Source: Alphaproteobacteria bacterium (GTDB lineage Bacteria > Pseudomonadota > Alphaproteobacteria > RF32 > CAG-239). From it: a DNA stretch of 64,000 nucleotides. Under the pieces are notes generated by a model. It saw only the letters and a program-made list of their open reading frames with translations, had not been told where the DNA came from and did no database searches. Below are positions 7,958-16,983 of the stretch, one piece after another. Position 1 is the stretch's first letter. Each line of letters opens with the position of its first letter. Both the position numbers and the translations under genes were made by a program. The stretch lies in NCBI GenBank assembly GCA_015062585.1, contig SUUJ01000006.1, forward strand, positions 1 through 64,000, given 5' to 3'.

Positions 7958-8614
7958 TTAGATAAGTGCTGTTACTATCACTTTGGTTGTTTTTTGCAAA
8001 AATGAGGTTATTGGATTAAAATTGCCTCCGGCGTATTTTATAATTACCGGCAAGATGAATAGAGTAATGATTAAGAATAATGTTCCGATACGATCAGAAT
8101 TTAAGTATCTTTTTACATAGATATTGTCAGACCAGCCTAAAAGTATTTTGGAGCCGTCTAACGGCGGTATCGGAATAAGATTGAACACACCCAATAAAAT
8201 ATTGAAGAATATCATATTTAAGAAAAACATTGCCAAAATTCCGCTTATTAAATTTGACGGAATCATCAATGATATTTTAAGTAAAAGGGCTGATAGAAGC
8301 GCTAATATAAAATTAGCTATTACACCGGCTGAGGCGACCAAAATATAGTCTCTTTTTTTGTTTCTCAGGTTGTCATAATTTATCATTACCGGTTTGGCCC
8401 AACCGAAAACGACTCCCGATTTTGAAAAAAACATCAATACAGGCAAAATTATTGAACCGAATAAGTCTATGTGATGTATTGGATTGAATGATAATCTGTT
8501 TTGTTTTTTAGGTGTATCATCACCAAGATACCAAGCCACCCAACCGTGAGCAATTTCATGAGAGATAATTGCGATGATTATGGTGGCTATGGATATCAAA
8601 ATTTGTAAAATCAT
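7958..8614 (-). CDS. M50 family site-2-type metalloprotease
   Basis: A polytopic membrane zinc protease of the S2P/M50 (YwhC-like) group. The zinc motif HEIAH lies about residue 18 after the chosen start, and the second motif NLIPIPPLDGSKIL lies about residue 150. Conserved DTPKKQNRLSFNPIHHID follows the first motif. Five to six hydrophobic helices can be drawn. Start: an upstream ATG at 8635 is in frame, but the ATG at 8614 begins directly with the membrane helix as family members do. The gene overlaps the SPOR gene end by 4 bp, so the genes are translationally coupled. The substrate is unknown. Confidence 0.88.
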   Translation of the reverse strand: MILQILISIATIIIAIISHEIAHGWVAWYLGDDTPKKQNRLSFNPIHHIDLFGSIILPVLMFFSKSGVVFGWAKPVMINYDNLRNKKRDYILVASAGVIANFILALLSALLLKISLMIPSNLISGILAMFFLNMIFFNILLGVFNLIPIPPLDGSKILLGWSDNIYVKRYLNSDRIGTLFLIITLFILPVIIKYAGGNFNPITSFLQKTTKVIVTALI

Positions 8615-9579
8615 TGTTTTTTCTTTACTAAGCAAGAGCCGCCGGCGGTTTTGATTGAGTTACATAATTTGTCAGCTTCGCCTCGGGTGCTAAAGGCTCC
8701 GGCTTTTAAGCGATAAAATGTTCCTTTTGCACCTAAGTCTGCTGATTCAATTTCGTGCGGAAGATCTTTTAATTGATTATACTTTTTGGTTAAATCTATC
8801 CAAGATTTTTCCATAGCAGCTTTGTTGGGTGATGATATAAGTTGAATTTGCCATTTTCCTGAAGCGGCAGGTGTCGAAGTTTCTTCTTTTACAGATACTT
8901 TTTCAATTTTTTCCGGTAATTTTTCAGGTGTTTTTTCGACGACAGGTTTTGCTTCTTTGGCAGGTTCTTCAACAGTTGTTTTTACATCTGCAACAGATGG
9001 TTTCATCGAAGTGCTTTCTTCTACAACTTCGACTTTGATTTCTTTTTTAATTTCTTTTTTTACTTCAGCTTTGGGTGTATCCTTTTTTTCTTCGGTTGCG
9101 ATAATTGTTTCTGCCGCTTTTATAGCGTTATTGCTTTGAGCAACCGCTTCTTGAGTTTTGGCTTCAATATTTTGTGCAACAGCAGGAAGAATAGGTTCTT
9201 CCGTAGGAGGAAGTATGTTTTCAACTTTTAAATTGTCGTCAGCGTTTTTTTCTACAATATCATAAACTGATTTGTCTTGATTTAAAATTTCCATACCGCC
9301 CGGATTTGCCGGCTGAACCTTTATGGCAGTATTAGCACGGCGAACAACGGGAATATCGATATTTTCGGTTTTTTTATAATCGGGCGATAAGATAAACCAA
9401 CTGGCAATACCGGCTAATCCGACGCCTAAAATCGTACCTAAGAAAATGTGTTGAGATTTTGATATTTCTTTTTTTCTTTCCTCAATATTTTCAAGGGGTT
9501 GCGAGTTTAATCTTTGGCGAAATTCGTCAAGGAAATCACTGTTTTTTACAGGTTCATCATCTTGAAAATCATCTAACAT
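8611..9579 (-). CDS. SPOR-domain membrane protein
   Basis: A bitopic protein with a short cytoplasmic N-terminus, one transmembrane helix (IFLGTILGVGLAGIASWFIL, about residues 46-65), a long disordered linker rich in K, E, V and P, and a C-terminal SPOR domain (residues about 243-320: GKWQIQLISSPNKAAMEKSW ... FYRLKAGAF). SPOR domains bind denuded glycan strands at division sites. Start taken at ATG 9579 because AAAGGAG is correctly spaced there; an ATG six bases upstream is too close to it. Position between dgt and nagZ is typical for alphaproteobacteria. Confidence 0.88.
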   Translation of the reverse strand: MLDDFQDDEPVKNSDFLDEFRQRLNSQPLENIEERKKEISKSQHIFLGTILGVGLAGIASWFILSPDYKKTENIDIPVVRRANTAIKVQPANPGGMEILNQDKSVYDIVEKNADDNLKVENILPPTEEPILPAVAQNIEAKTQEAVAQSNNAIKAAETIIATEEKKDTPKAEVKKEIKKEIKVEVVEESTSMKPSVADVKTTVEEPAKEAKPVVEKTPEKLPEKIEKVSVKEETSTPAASGKWQIQLISSPNKAAMEKSWIDLTKKYNQLKDLPHEIESADLGAKGTFYRLKAGAFSTRGEADKLCNSIKTAGGSCLVKKKQ

Positions 9580-9662
9580 TACCATTCTCCTTTGTGGTAC
9601 AAAAATACTTAACTTGTTGTATTTATATTACAAAATGATTTATAATACCTTAACAAAATAAA

Positions 9663-10829
9663 TTAAAAACGATATGTAACATTAAATAATTTTTGATGCT
9701 CGTCAACAGCCGCGGCGTCAGTCATTCCGGCAATGTATGTGCATATGATTGAAGCCATATCTTTGTCTGACATATCGGGAGTTATATTTTTATGTAAATG
9801 AGTAGGTAACAATTTGTAATCATTCATAAATGCATTGAACAAATCTTCTACAATCTGTTGTGATTTTTTATCCATTCTTGCGATATTGCAATGAGTGTAA
9901 AATCGCTTGATTAAAAAGTTGTGCAAATCATATATATGCTGGTGCATTTCTTTGGAAAAATTAGCTGTAAATGATTTTGCATTTCGGATATCTTTATCGG
10001 TTTTTATTTTGTTTTTTACAATATTGTCATTTGTAGTTTTTATCAAATCAAAAATCATGGCACTGATTAGTGAACGTGTTATGGCATAAACTCGAATATT
10101 ATCGTCCATATTGGGATTTTCGTAATCAAATTTTGCTAATATTTCTTTGACAAAGTCAAGTTCGCACAGATCATCTATGCTGAAAAATCCGGCACGAAAA
10201 CCATCGTCAATATCATGATTGTTGTAGGCAATATCATCGGCAAAAGAGGCTATTTGTGCTTCAATGGACGGATATTTGTTTAAATCAAGCGGGAATTTTT
10301 TGTTAAAAGCTTTTAACCATTCATTTGCAGATTTTAGCGGACCATTGTGCTTAACAGTTCCCTCTAAAGTTTCCCAAGTTAAGTTCAATCCCTTAAAATT
10401 GGGGTAGTGAGATTCTTCTTGAGTCATAATTTTTAGAGAATTTATATTGTGATCAAATCCGCCAAAATTTTTCATGCAGTTTTTTAATCCTCGTTCACCG
10501 GCGTGTCCGAAAGGTGCGTGGCCGATGTCGTGTGCTAAGGCAATTGCTTCGCCGAGTTCTTCGTTTAGGGATAGATTTTTGCACAAAGTTCTCGTTATTT
10601 GCGCAACTTCGATACTGTGGGTTAAGCGTGTACGATAATTGCGCCCCTCATGATAGGCAAAAACTTGGGTTTTTCCTTCCAGTTTGCGAAAGGCAGAAGA
10701 ATGAATTATTCGATCGCGGTCACGCTGAAAATCGGAGCGAATAATATTGGTATAATCAGGGTACATACGACCCTTGGATTTATTGTCGGAAGAGGCATAT
10801 TCTGCAAGAATCATTTTTTTTACTTTCAT
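9663..10829 (-). CDS. dgt: dGTPase-like deoxynucleoside triphosphohydrolase
   Basis: An HD-domain deoxyguanosine triphosphate triphosphohydrolase-like protein, which removes triphosphate from dNTPs and helps balance precursor pools. The HD metal-binding residues are present: RLTHSIEVAQ (H), ALAHDIGHAPFGHAGE (HD plus H) and SFADDIAYNNHDIDDG (D). The 388-residue length and internal insert match the type 2 group common in alphaproteobacteria. Start is uncertain: ATG at 10829 or 10814, neither with a clear Shine-Dalgarno. It is divergent from xthA. Confidence 0.92.
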   Translation of the reverse strand: MKVKKMILAEYASSDNKSKGRMYPDYTNIIRSDFQRDRDRIIHSSAFRKLEGKTQVFAYHEGRNYRTRLTHSIEVAQITRTLCKNLSLNEELGEAIALAHDIGHAPFGHAGERGLKNCMKNFGGFDHNINSLKIMTQEESHYPNFKGLNLTWETLEGTVKHNGPLKSANEWLKAFNKKFPLDLNKYPSIEAQIASFADDIAYNNHDIDDGFRAGFFSIDDLCELDFVKEILAKFDYENPNMDDNIRVYAITRSLISAMIFDLIKTTNDNIVKNKIKTDKDIRNAKSFTANFSKEMHQHIYDLHNFLIKRFYTHCNIARMDKKSQQIVEDLFNAFMNDYKLLPTHLHKNITPDMSDKDMASIICTYIAGMTDAAAVDEHQKLFNVTYRF

Positions 10830-10890
10830 TGTTGAAAAAAATATTATATTTTTACTTTAAGACAAACAGATTAAATAAAGAGTTAATCAA

Positions 10891-11682
10891 ATGAAAATTG
10901 CTACATATAATGTCAATTCGATAAATGCGCGAATCGAAAATTTGACTAATTGGCTCAAAAAAGAAGAGCCGGATATTGTTTTGTTGCAGGAAATTAAATG
11001 CGATTTTAATTCGTTTCCGTTTTTTGATTTGCAAGCATTAGGATATGAAGCAAAAATATTGGGGCAAAAAAGTTATAATGGTGTGGCTGTTTTATCGCGT
11101 CATAAAATAAATATTGTTCACGAAAATCTGCCGGAGTTTGATGATGAAAATGCGCGATATTTGGAGGCTGATATAGAGGTTGGCGGACAAGAATATCGCG
11201 TTGCATCAATTTATCTGCCAAACGGAAATCCGCCATATAATAATCCGGATGATGAGAGCAAGTGGTTTTATAAATTAAAATGGATGGAAGCCTTTTATAA
11301 TCATGCAAGAAGATTGCTTCAATTACGAAAACCGATTATTTTGGGTGGCGATTTTAATGTTATTTTGAGCGATAATGATGTTTATAATCCGGAAGAATAT
11401 CGCAATAATGCGTTGTTTAAGCCTGAGGTTATTCAAAGATTGAAAGCTTTTGAATATCTTGGTTTTTATGATGCTTATCGAATAAAGCATAAAAAAGACA
11501 GCGGTTATACCTTTTGGGATTATGCCGGTGGAGCATTACAAAATGATATGGGAATGAGAATTGATTATTTGTGGCTTAATTCTTATGCGGTTGACAGATT
11601 GGAAACTGTAGATGTCGATAAAGCGACCAGAACCGATGTAAAGCCTTCGGATCATACGGTGTTAAAAGCGGTGTTGAGATAA
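10891..11682 (+). CDS. xthA: Exodeoxyribonuclease III (AP endonuclease)
   Basis: A 263-residue ExoIII-family enzyme for base-excision repair. All signature segments are visible: YNVNSINARIENL (Asn), LLQEIKC (Glu), YNGVAVLSR, the catalytic GGDFNV with Asp/Asn, RIDYLW and PSDHTVLKAVL (terminal Asp-His). Full length. AGAGTTAATCAA precedes the ATG, a weak site. The next gene starts one base after the stop, so they form an operon. Confidence 0.96.
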   Translation: MKIATYNVNSINARIENLTNWLKKEEPDIVLLQEIKCDFNSFPFFDLQALGYEAKILGQKSYNGVAVLSRHKINIVHENLPEFDDENARYLEADIEVGGQEYRVASIYLPNGNPPYNNPDDESKWFYKLKWMEAFYNHARRLLQLRKPIILGGDFNVILSDNDVYNPEEYRNNALFKPEVIQRLKAFEYLGFYDAYRIKHKKDSGYTFWDYAGGALQNDMGMRIDYLWLNSYAVDRLETVDVDKATRTDVKPSDHTVLKAVLR

Positions 11683-11683
11683 A

Positions 11684-12778
11684 ATGAAAAGATATTTGTC
11701 GGTTATAGTATTGCTGTTTTGTGTGTTTGTATCAAACATTGCGGTTGCTTCGTGGCAAAATGTTTATCAAGAAGTAAAAGATGCTTATGTAGGTGATGTA
11801 AAGATTCAAGAATTGGTATCTAAGGCTTTGAAAGGCTTGAATAAAATTGATAAGGATTTGAATGTCGGAAGTGGCGTAAAAAGTGTTACTTTGTATTATA
11901 AGGGGCGGGTTGTTGACAGCGTAAATGTTCCCGATGATGAAAATGATGTTTCCAAATGGGCAGAAATTACTGCGAGATTTGTTGATAAGGCAATTGAAAA
12001 ATCATCAAAAGCTCAAGAAAAAGATTTTATGATTTTTGATGCAATAGCTTCGGAAATACCGAAAGTGTTGGATAAAGATTCGAAGTTTTTTGAAAGTTTT
12101 GATGAAGCGAACGGTATAAACATAAAAAACAAAAGAACTTTTGCCGCAAGGGTTGAGGATAATATAATTACTGCCAAAATAGTAGCGTTCAATAAGCAAA
12201 CATTGATTGAATTAACAAACGCGATTAAAGATAATAAAAATGCCGAAGCCTTGATACTTGATTTAAGAGGTTGCGCCGGAGGAATGAGCAGCGAAGCTAT
12301 TTTGGTTGCTGATTTGTTTTTGGATAACGGTATAATTTCATCGGTATCGGGAAAAAATAAGAACGAAGCTATTTATTATAATGCTGATGAAAATGTAATT
12401 TGGAAAAATAAGCCGGTATTTATATTGGTTGATGAAAACACCGCCTCGGCAGCCGAAATTTTGACTGCGGCATTAAAAGAACAAGGGATTGCCAAAGTTA
12501 TCGGGACTACTACAAAAGGTAAGGGGACAATGCAAAAGCTTATCGGACTTGAAACCGGTAGCGTGTTGGCAATTACGAACAGTATGTTTTATACACCGGC
12601 AAATAATGAGATAAATGATAAGGGGATTAGCCCCGATATTTGTACTTTTGAAGAAAAAGAAAATACCGATATCAATGAAATATTAGCGCGAAAATACGGA
12701 TATTGTCATAAAGAAAGTCGAGAAAACAGCGAGATTGAGCGTAAAATTGTCTTAAATTTGTTAAAAAAAGACAATTAA
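11684..12778 (+). CDS. Exported S41-family peptidase-like protein
   Basis: A 364-residue protein with a signal peptide (LSVIVLLFCVFVSNIAVA, residues 4-21) and a C-terminal-processing-peptidase (S41) domain. Seen: ALILDLRGCAGGMSSEA (about 189-205), the serine in DENTASAAEI (about 249-259) and the lysine in TTKGKGTMQ. A PDZ domain is reduced or absent (residues 90-170 show only weak similarity), so the protein is shorter than CtpA/Prc. It is periplasmic by prediction; substrate unknown. It starts one base behind xthA. Confidence 0.85.
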   Translation: MKRYLSVIVLLFCVFVSNIAVASWQNVYQEVKDAYVGDVKIQELVSKALKGLNKIDKDLNVGSGVKSVTLYYKGRVVDSVNVPDDENDVSKWAEITARFVDKAIEKSSKAQEKDFMIFDAIASEIPKVLDKDSKFFESFDEANGINIKNKRTFAARVEDNIITAKIVAFNKQTLIELTNAIKDNKNAEALILDLRGCAGGMSSEAILVADLFLDNGIISSVSGKNKNEAIYYNADENVIWKNKPVFILVDENTASAAEILTAALKEQGIAKVIGTTTKGKGTMQKLIGLETGSVLAITNSMFYTPANNEINDKGISPDICTFEEKENTDINEILARKYGYCHKESRENSEIERKIVLNLLKKDN

Positions 12779-12803
12779 AGACAAATAAAATTGAAAATTA
12801 TAG

Positions 12804-12831
12804 TTGACATAGTGCAAAAAAAATGTATATT
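12804..12831 (+). promoter_or_regulatory. Sigma-70-type promoter of rpmG
   Basis: A consensus -35 TTGACA (12804-12809) and a -10 TATATT (12826-12831) are separated by 16 bp, 46 bp before the rpmG start. Confidence 0.75.
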
Positions 12832-12877
12832 ACGCTCAAATGTTTTGAATAATAACCTTTAATTAAGAGTGTAGAAA

Positions 12878-13045
12878 ATGGCTAAAGCAGTAAAAGTTAA
12901 AGTAAAATTGGAAAGTACAGCCGGTACAGGTACATTTTATCTTGCTGAGAAAAATCCAAGAACTCATCCTGAAAAATTGACTTTGAAAAAATATGATAAA
13001 AAGTCTAAAAAACACGAAGAGTTCGTTGAGAAAAAATTGAAGTAA
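12878..13045 (+). CDS. rpmG: 50S ribosomal protein L33
   Basis: A 55-residue basic protein, MAKAVKVKVKLESTAGTG at the N-terminus, then FYLAEKNPRTHPEKL and LKKYDKKSKKHEEF. This is the L33 pattern of the cysteine-free, zinc-independent form common in proteobacteria (no CxxC pairs are present). Monocistronic, between a strong promoter and a terminator. A weak AAGAGTG site lies upstream of ATG. Confidence 0.95.
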   Translation: MAKAVKVKVKLESTAGTGTFYLAEKNPRTHPEKLTLKKYDKKSKKHEEFVEKKLK

Positions 13046-13074
13046 TTTTTTAGATTTTTTGATTTGCAGAATAA

Positions 13075-13106
13075 AAAACCGGTTTGTATTATAACCGGTT
13101 TTTTTA
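13075..13106. terminator. Terminator between rpmG and xerC
   Basis: AAAACCGGTT pairs with AACCGGTTTT around a TGTATTAT loop; A- and T-runs flank both sides, so it can serve both convergent genes. Confidence 0.88.
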
Positions 13107-13118
13107 TTACTTTAAGAG

Positions 13119-14057
13119 TTAATCGTCTAACAGATTGGCTTTTTCGTATTCTTTTATCAGATGGTTTATTTCAACATTTGTATAGCGTTGGGTTGTCGAA
13201 AGGGACTTATGACCCAACAGCTCTTGAATATATCGTAAATTAGTTCCCTTTGCCAAAAGGTGAGTGGCAAAAGAATGGCGCAATGCATGCGGGGTAATAT
13301 TATCCGGAAGATTTAAGATGGTACGCGCCTTTTCTAAAGTTCTTTGCACAATGCGAGGACTTATTCTCTCACCTCGTGCACCTAAAAACAAAGGTTCTCC
13401 TTGCTTTGGATTATAGGGGCATGCCGTAAGGTAGGCATCGATTTTTGTTTTAATTACGGGAAGAACGGGAACATAGCGTTCTTTGTTACCTTTTCCGCGT
13501 ATTTTAAGGAAATCGTTATGAGTAATATCACCAATATTAAGGCTAAGGGCTTCAGAAATTCGCAAACCGCATCCGTAAATAATTGTTAATATGGCGACAT
13601 CTCTAAGCCCTTGCCATTCATCTTTGGCAAAATCTTTTACACTGTCTAAAAGTTCAAGAGTTTGGTTTACATCGAGAGATTTGGGTAAAATTTTATCTTT
13701 TTTGGGTGAAGATAAAATGGTAATTGATGTATTTTCAATAATATTGTTTTTATTTAAATATTTGAAAAAGCTTTTTAAGGTGGAGAGCTCTCGTGCAAGG
13801 GTGCTTTTGGTTAAATGACGAGAATTTTGGTTGCTTAGAAATGCGCGAAAAGTTCTGACATCAATTTGTTGCAGGTCATTTGTATCAGGCTCGGTATTTA
13901 GGTAACTTTGCCAGAATTTGAAAAATGATGACAAATCTCTGGCATAAGCGTCTAAGGTGTGAGATGAATACATCCGTTCGGCTTTTAACCATAAAAGCCA
14001 ATTTTTGATATGGTTTATGACCTTCGGTGAGGCCTGATAGACTATTTCTTCTTTCAT
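13119..14057 (-). CDS. xerC: Tyrosine recombinase XerC
   Basis: A site-specific tyrosine recombinase that resolves chromosome dimers at dif with XerD. N-terminal SAM-like domain (residues 10-95) then catalytic domain with R (GCGLRISEALSL), K (GKGNKERYVPV), HxxR (HALRHSFATHLL), H (LGHKSLSTTQ) and nucleophile Tyr (RYT). About 312 residues from the chosen ATG. An in-frame ATG 75 bp upstream (14132) would add a poor hydrophobic/lysine stretch and is disfavoured. XerC rather than XerD is preferred from its place next to priA; sequence alone does not prove it. Confidence 0.88.
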   Translation of the reverse strand: MKEEIVYQASPKVINHIKNWLLWLKAERMYSSHTLDAYARDLSSFFKFWQSYLNTEPDTNDLQQIDVRTFRAFLSNQNSRHLTKSTLARELSTLKSFFKYLNKNNIIENTSITILSSPKKDKILPKSLDVNQTLELLDSVKDFAKDEWQGLRDVAILTIIYGCGLRISEALSLNIGDITHNDFLKIRGKGNKERYVPVLPVIKTKIDAYLTACPYNPKQGEPLFLGARGERISPRIVQRTLEKARTILNLPDNITPHALRHSFATHLLAKGTNLRYIQELLGHKSLSTTQRYTNVEINHLIKEYEKANLLDD

Positions 14058-14171
14058 AATCAGAAATGATAAAGCCAATTGATTAAAAAATAATTTATTT
14101 TTTTTGTGAGTAAAGTTTAGAAATATTAGCAAAAAATGGCGGCTCTGTTATTATTGGCTAAGGAGTTTTAA

Positions 14172-16343
14172 ATGATAGCCAAAGTTTTGTTAACATTACC
14201 GTTTAATGAACCGTTTGATTATAAAATCGAAGGAAATGTTAAGTGCGGTGATTTAGTTAGAGTTCCTTTTGGAAAAGACACTTTGGTCGGTGTAGTTTGG
14301 GATATTTGCGAAACCAGCAAATTAGATAGTAAAAAAATAAAAAAGATTATCGAAGTTTTACCTTTTGAGCCACTGAGTAAGAATTTGCGCAAGTTTATTG
14401 AATTTGTAGCAGGTTATAATATGGCATATTTGGGGCTTGTTTTAAAAATGGTGCTTAGCGTAAAACAAGTTTTTGATGATCCTAAAATGCTGAAATATTA
14501 TCGCTTGAGCGGTAAAACCTTAGCTCAGGCAAAATTAAAAAATTCGGATGCCAGATGGCGTGTTATGGATTTTTTGAAAGAGGGGCCTTTTAATCGCTCT
14601 GATATTGTGGCAGGTGCCGGCGTTTCACAATCGGTTATTAAAACTATGATAGATGTCGGAGTGCTGGAAGAAGTATTGGTTGAAAAGAAAAAACAATATC
14701 AAAAACCGGTGTGCCAATTTCAAAAAGTTAATCTTACGGATGAACAAAGGGTCGCAGCTGAAAGATTATGTGCAAAAGTGGGCGAAGGTTTTAATGTTAC
14801 TTTGCTGAACGGCGTAACGGGATCGGGTAAGACCGAAGTGTATTTTGAAGCGGTAGAAAAAGCGTTTGAACAAGGAAAACAGGTATTGATTATGGTGCCG
14901 GAGATAGGACTTACGGCACAGTGGTTATCGCGTTTTGAAAAAAGATTTGGGGTAAAGCCGGCTCAGTGGCATTCGGCACTTGGTCAAACTGAGAGAATCG
15001 ATAATTGGAAAGCTGTTATATCCGGAGAGGCTAAAATAATTATCGGAGCGCGTTCGGCTTTATTTTTACCATATAAAGAGCTGGGGTTGATAGTTATTGA
15101 TGAAAGCCATGATGCGTCGTTTAAACAAGAAGATGTGGTTAACTATCAAGGGCGTGATATGGCTGTGGTTAGAGCAAAATATGAGGCTGTTCCTCTTATT
15201 TTATCGACAGCTACACCCGATATGGAAACGGTTTGCAATGTCGATGAAGGAAAATATGATGAGGTCAGGCTGAAATCTCGTTATGCTTCTGCCGAGTTGC
15301 CGGATATAAAAATAATTGATTTGAAGAAAAATAAGCCGATAAAAGGCAGTTGGGGTATGTCTTGGTTGTCGCCGATTTTGTGTGATAAACTTAAAGAAGT
15401 TTATGAAAAAGGTGAGCAAAGCGTATTGTTTTTAAATAGAAGAGGGTATGCGCCTTTGATGATTTGTCGTGATTGCGGACACAGAATACAATGCCCTAAT
15501 TGTTCGGCTTGGCTGACCGAACATAAAAATTCTAACAGGCTTGTATGTCATCATTGCGGGCACACGCAGATAATTCCTGACGAATGTCCCGAGTGTCATT
15601 CGCAAGACGGTTTGTGTGCTTGTGGGCCGGGGGTTGAAAGAATCGCCGAAGAGGTTAAATATCGTTTTCCTTTGGCAAAAGTGAAGGTTTTGTCTTCAGA
15701 TTTTGCAACTAACTTTAAGGAAATTCACCAAATTATTAAAGAAATGGAAAATGGAAATATTGATATTTTAATCGGAACACAGATTTTGGCTAAAGGACAC
15801 CATTTTCCCTCATTGACATTGGTCGGTATCGTTGATGCGGATATGGGGTTGATGGGAAGTGATTTGCGCGCAAGTGAAAGAACATACCAATTATTATCGC
15901 AAGTGGCGGGAAGAGCCGGTCGCGGTAATAAAAAAGGTGAGGTGTACTTACAAACTTTGTATCCGGAAAATGCGGTGCTTAATGCAATTAAAAACGGTGA
16001 TGTACAAGAATTTTATACTATTGAAAAGCAAACGAGAAAGCTGCTTAAAATGCCGCCATTCGGAAAGCTTGCTTCAATAATAGTTTCGGGAATAAGGCAA
16101 AATGAGGTGGAGAAAATTGCAATAATGCTGGGAAAGGCGGCATTTAATGATGATAAAATATCCACACTCGGTCCGGCGCCGGCACCGATATATATGCTTA
16201 GAGGAAAATATAGATATCGATTGTTACTGAAAACGGCTAAAAATATAAAGATACAAGATGTTTTGAGACAGTGGTTGATGAGGGTAAAAATACCGGCGTC
16301 GGTGCGTGTCGAGGTTGATATTGATCCTTATTCTTTTTATTGA
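14172..16343 (+). CDS. priA: Primosomal replication restart helicase PriA
   Basis: A 723-residue superfamily 2 helicase that reloads the replisome at collapsed forks. N-terminal 3'-DNA-binding domain, Walker A GVTGSGKTEVYFEA (about residue 212), DESHD box, a two-zinc module with four CxxC pairs (CRDCG, CPNCS, CHHCG, CPEC; about residues 434-480) and motif VI QVAGRAGRG. AAGGAGTTTTAA precedes the ATG. It leads directly toward the atp genes, a gene order conserved in alphaproteobacteria. Confidence 0.97.
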   Translation: MIAKVLLTLPFNEPFDYKIEGNVKCGDLVRVPFGKDTLVGVVWDICETSKLDSKKIKKIIEVLPFEPLSKNLRKFIEFVAGYNMAYLGLVLKMVLSVKQVFDDPKMLKYYRLSGKTLAQAKLKNSDARWRVMDFLKEGPFNRSDIVAGAGVSQSVIKTMIDVGVLEEVLVEKKKQYQKPVCQFQKVNLTDEQRVAAERLCAKVGEGFNVTLLNGVTGSGKTEVYFEAVEKAFEQGKQVLIMVPEIGLTAQWLSRFEKRFGVKPAQWHSALGQTERIDNWKAVISGEAKIIIGARSALFLPYKELGLIVIDESHDASFKQEDVVNYQGRDMAVVRAKYEAVPLILSTATPDMETVCNVDEGKYDEVRLKSRYASAELPDIKIIDLKKNKPIKGSWGMSWLSPILCDKLKEVYEKGEQSVLFLNRRGYAPLMICRDCGHRIQCPNCSAWLTEHKNSNRLVCHHCGHTQIIPDECPECHSQDGLCACGPGVERIAEEVKYRFPLAKVKVLSSDFATNFKEIHQIIKEMENGNIDILIGTQILAKGHHFPSLTLVGIVDADMGLMGSDLRASERTYQLLSQVAGRAGRGNKKGEVYLQTLYPENAVLNAIKNGDVQEFYTIEKQTRKLLKMPPFGKLASIIVSGIRQNEVEKIAIMLGKAAFNDDKISTLGPAPAPIYMLRGKYRYRLLLKTAKNIKIQDVLRQWLMRVKIPASVRVEVDIDPYSFY

Positions 16344-16429
16344 TACTTGTTAATAAAAAAGAAACTAATTATTATGTATTATAAGTCGTTATCAGATGAA
16401 TTTTTATACACAATAAAGGTGATAAAAAA

Positions 16430-16981
16430 TTGAAAAAAGTTTCTAAAACCAAAATTGCTCATGTTTATGCTACGGCTTTGTATGAAGCTGCCGTTGAAAG
16501 CAAATCTGTTGAGAAAGTTAAAAATGATGTGAGCGAATTAAGAAATCTTTTGAGAGAAAATAATGATTTTGCTGCTTATTTAGAGAATCCGTTGTGGACA
16601 CAACAGGATAAAAGCGATGTTTTGCAAAAAAGTGCAAAAGCGTTAAAACTCGGTGATGAAACGCTGAGTTGTTTGAATGTTGTGGTTGAAAACGGTCGAA
16701 TCGCTGATTTATCACTTATATTAAGTGATTTTGAAAAAATATATAATGCTAAAAACGATATAGCAAAAGTTGATGTCGAGACCATCAAAAAATTATCAGC
16801 GTCACAAGATGCTAAATTGAAAAAAGTTATGGGAAAGATTTTGGATAAGCAAGTTGAAATAAATTATATTATAAATGATAAAATATTAGGCGGGCTGCGT
16901 GTCCAATGTGGCTCAAAAATGTATGATAACAGTTTGATAAATAAGCTAAATTATTTGGAAAATATAATGAAAGGTAAGTAA
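16430..16981 (+). CDS. atpH: ATP synthase F1 delta subunit
   Basis: The F1 delta (OSCP-like) stator subunit, 183 residues, connecting F1 to the b-subunit stalk. Recognisable: [13 protein letters not shown] at the N-terminus and [19 protein letters not shown] near the C-terminus. The start is TTG at 16430 with AAAGG ten bases upstream; there is no in-frame ATG nearby. It is first of five F1 genes. Confidence 0.92.
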   Translation: MKKVSKTKIAHVYATALYEAAVESKSVEKVKNDVSELRNLLRENNDFAAYLENPLWTQQDKSDVLQKSAKALKLGDETLSCLNVVVENGRIADLSLILSDFEKIYNAKNDIAKVDVETIKKLSASQDAKLKKVMGKILDKQVEINYIINDKILGGLRVQCGSKMYDNSLINKLNYLENIMKGK

Positions 16982-16983
16982 TT

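Noticed and set aside
13119..14057. XerC-like recombinase as integrase of a mobile element
   Set aside because: Full agreement with housekeeping Xer recombinases, position next to priA, and no tRNA or attachment site beside it.
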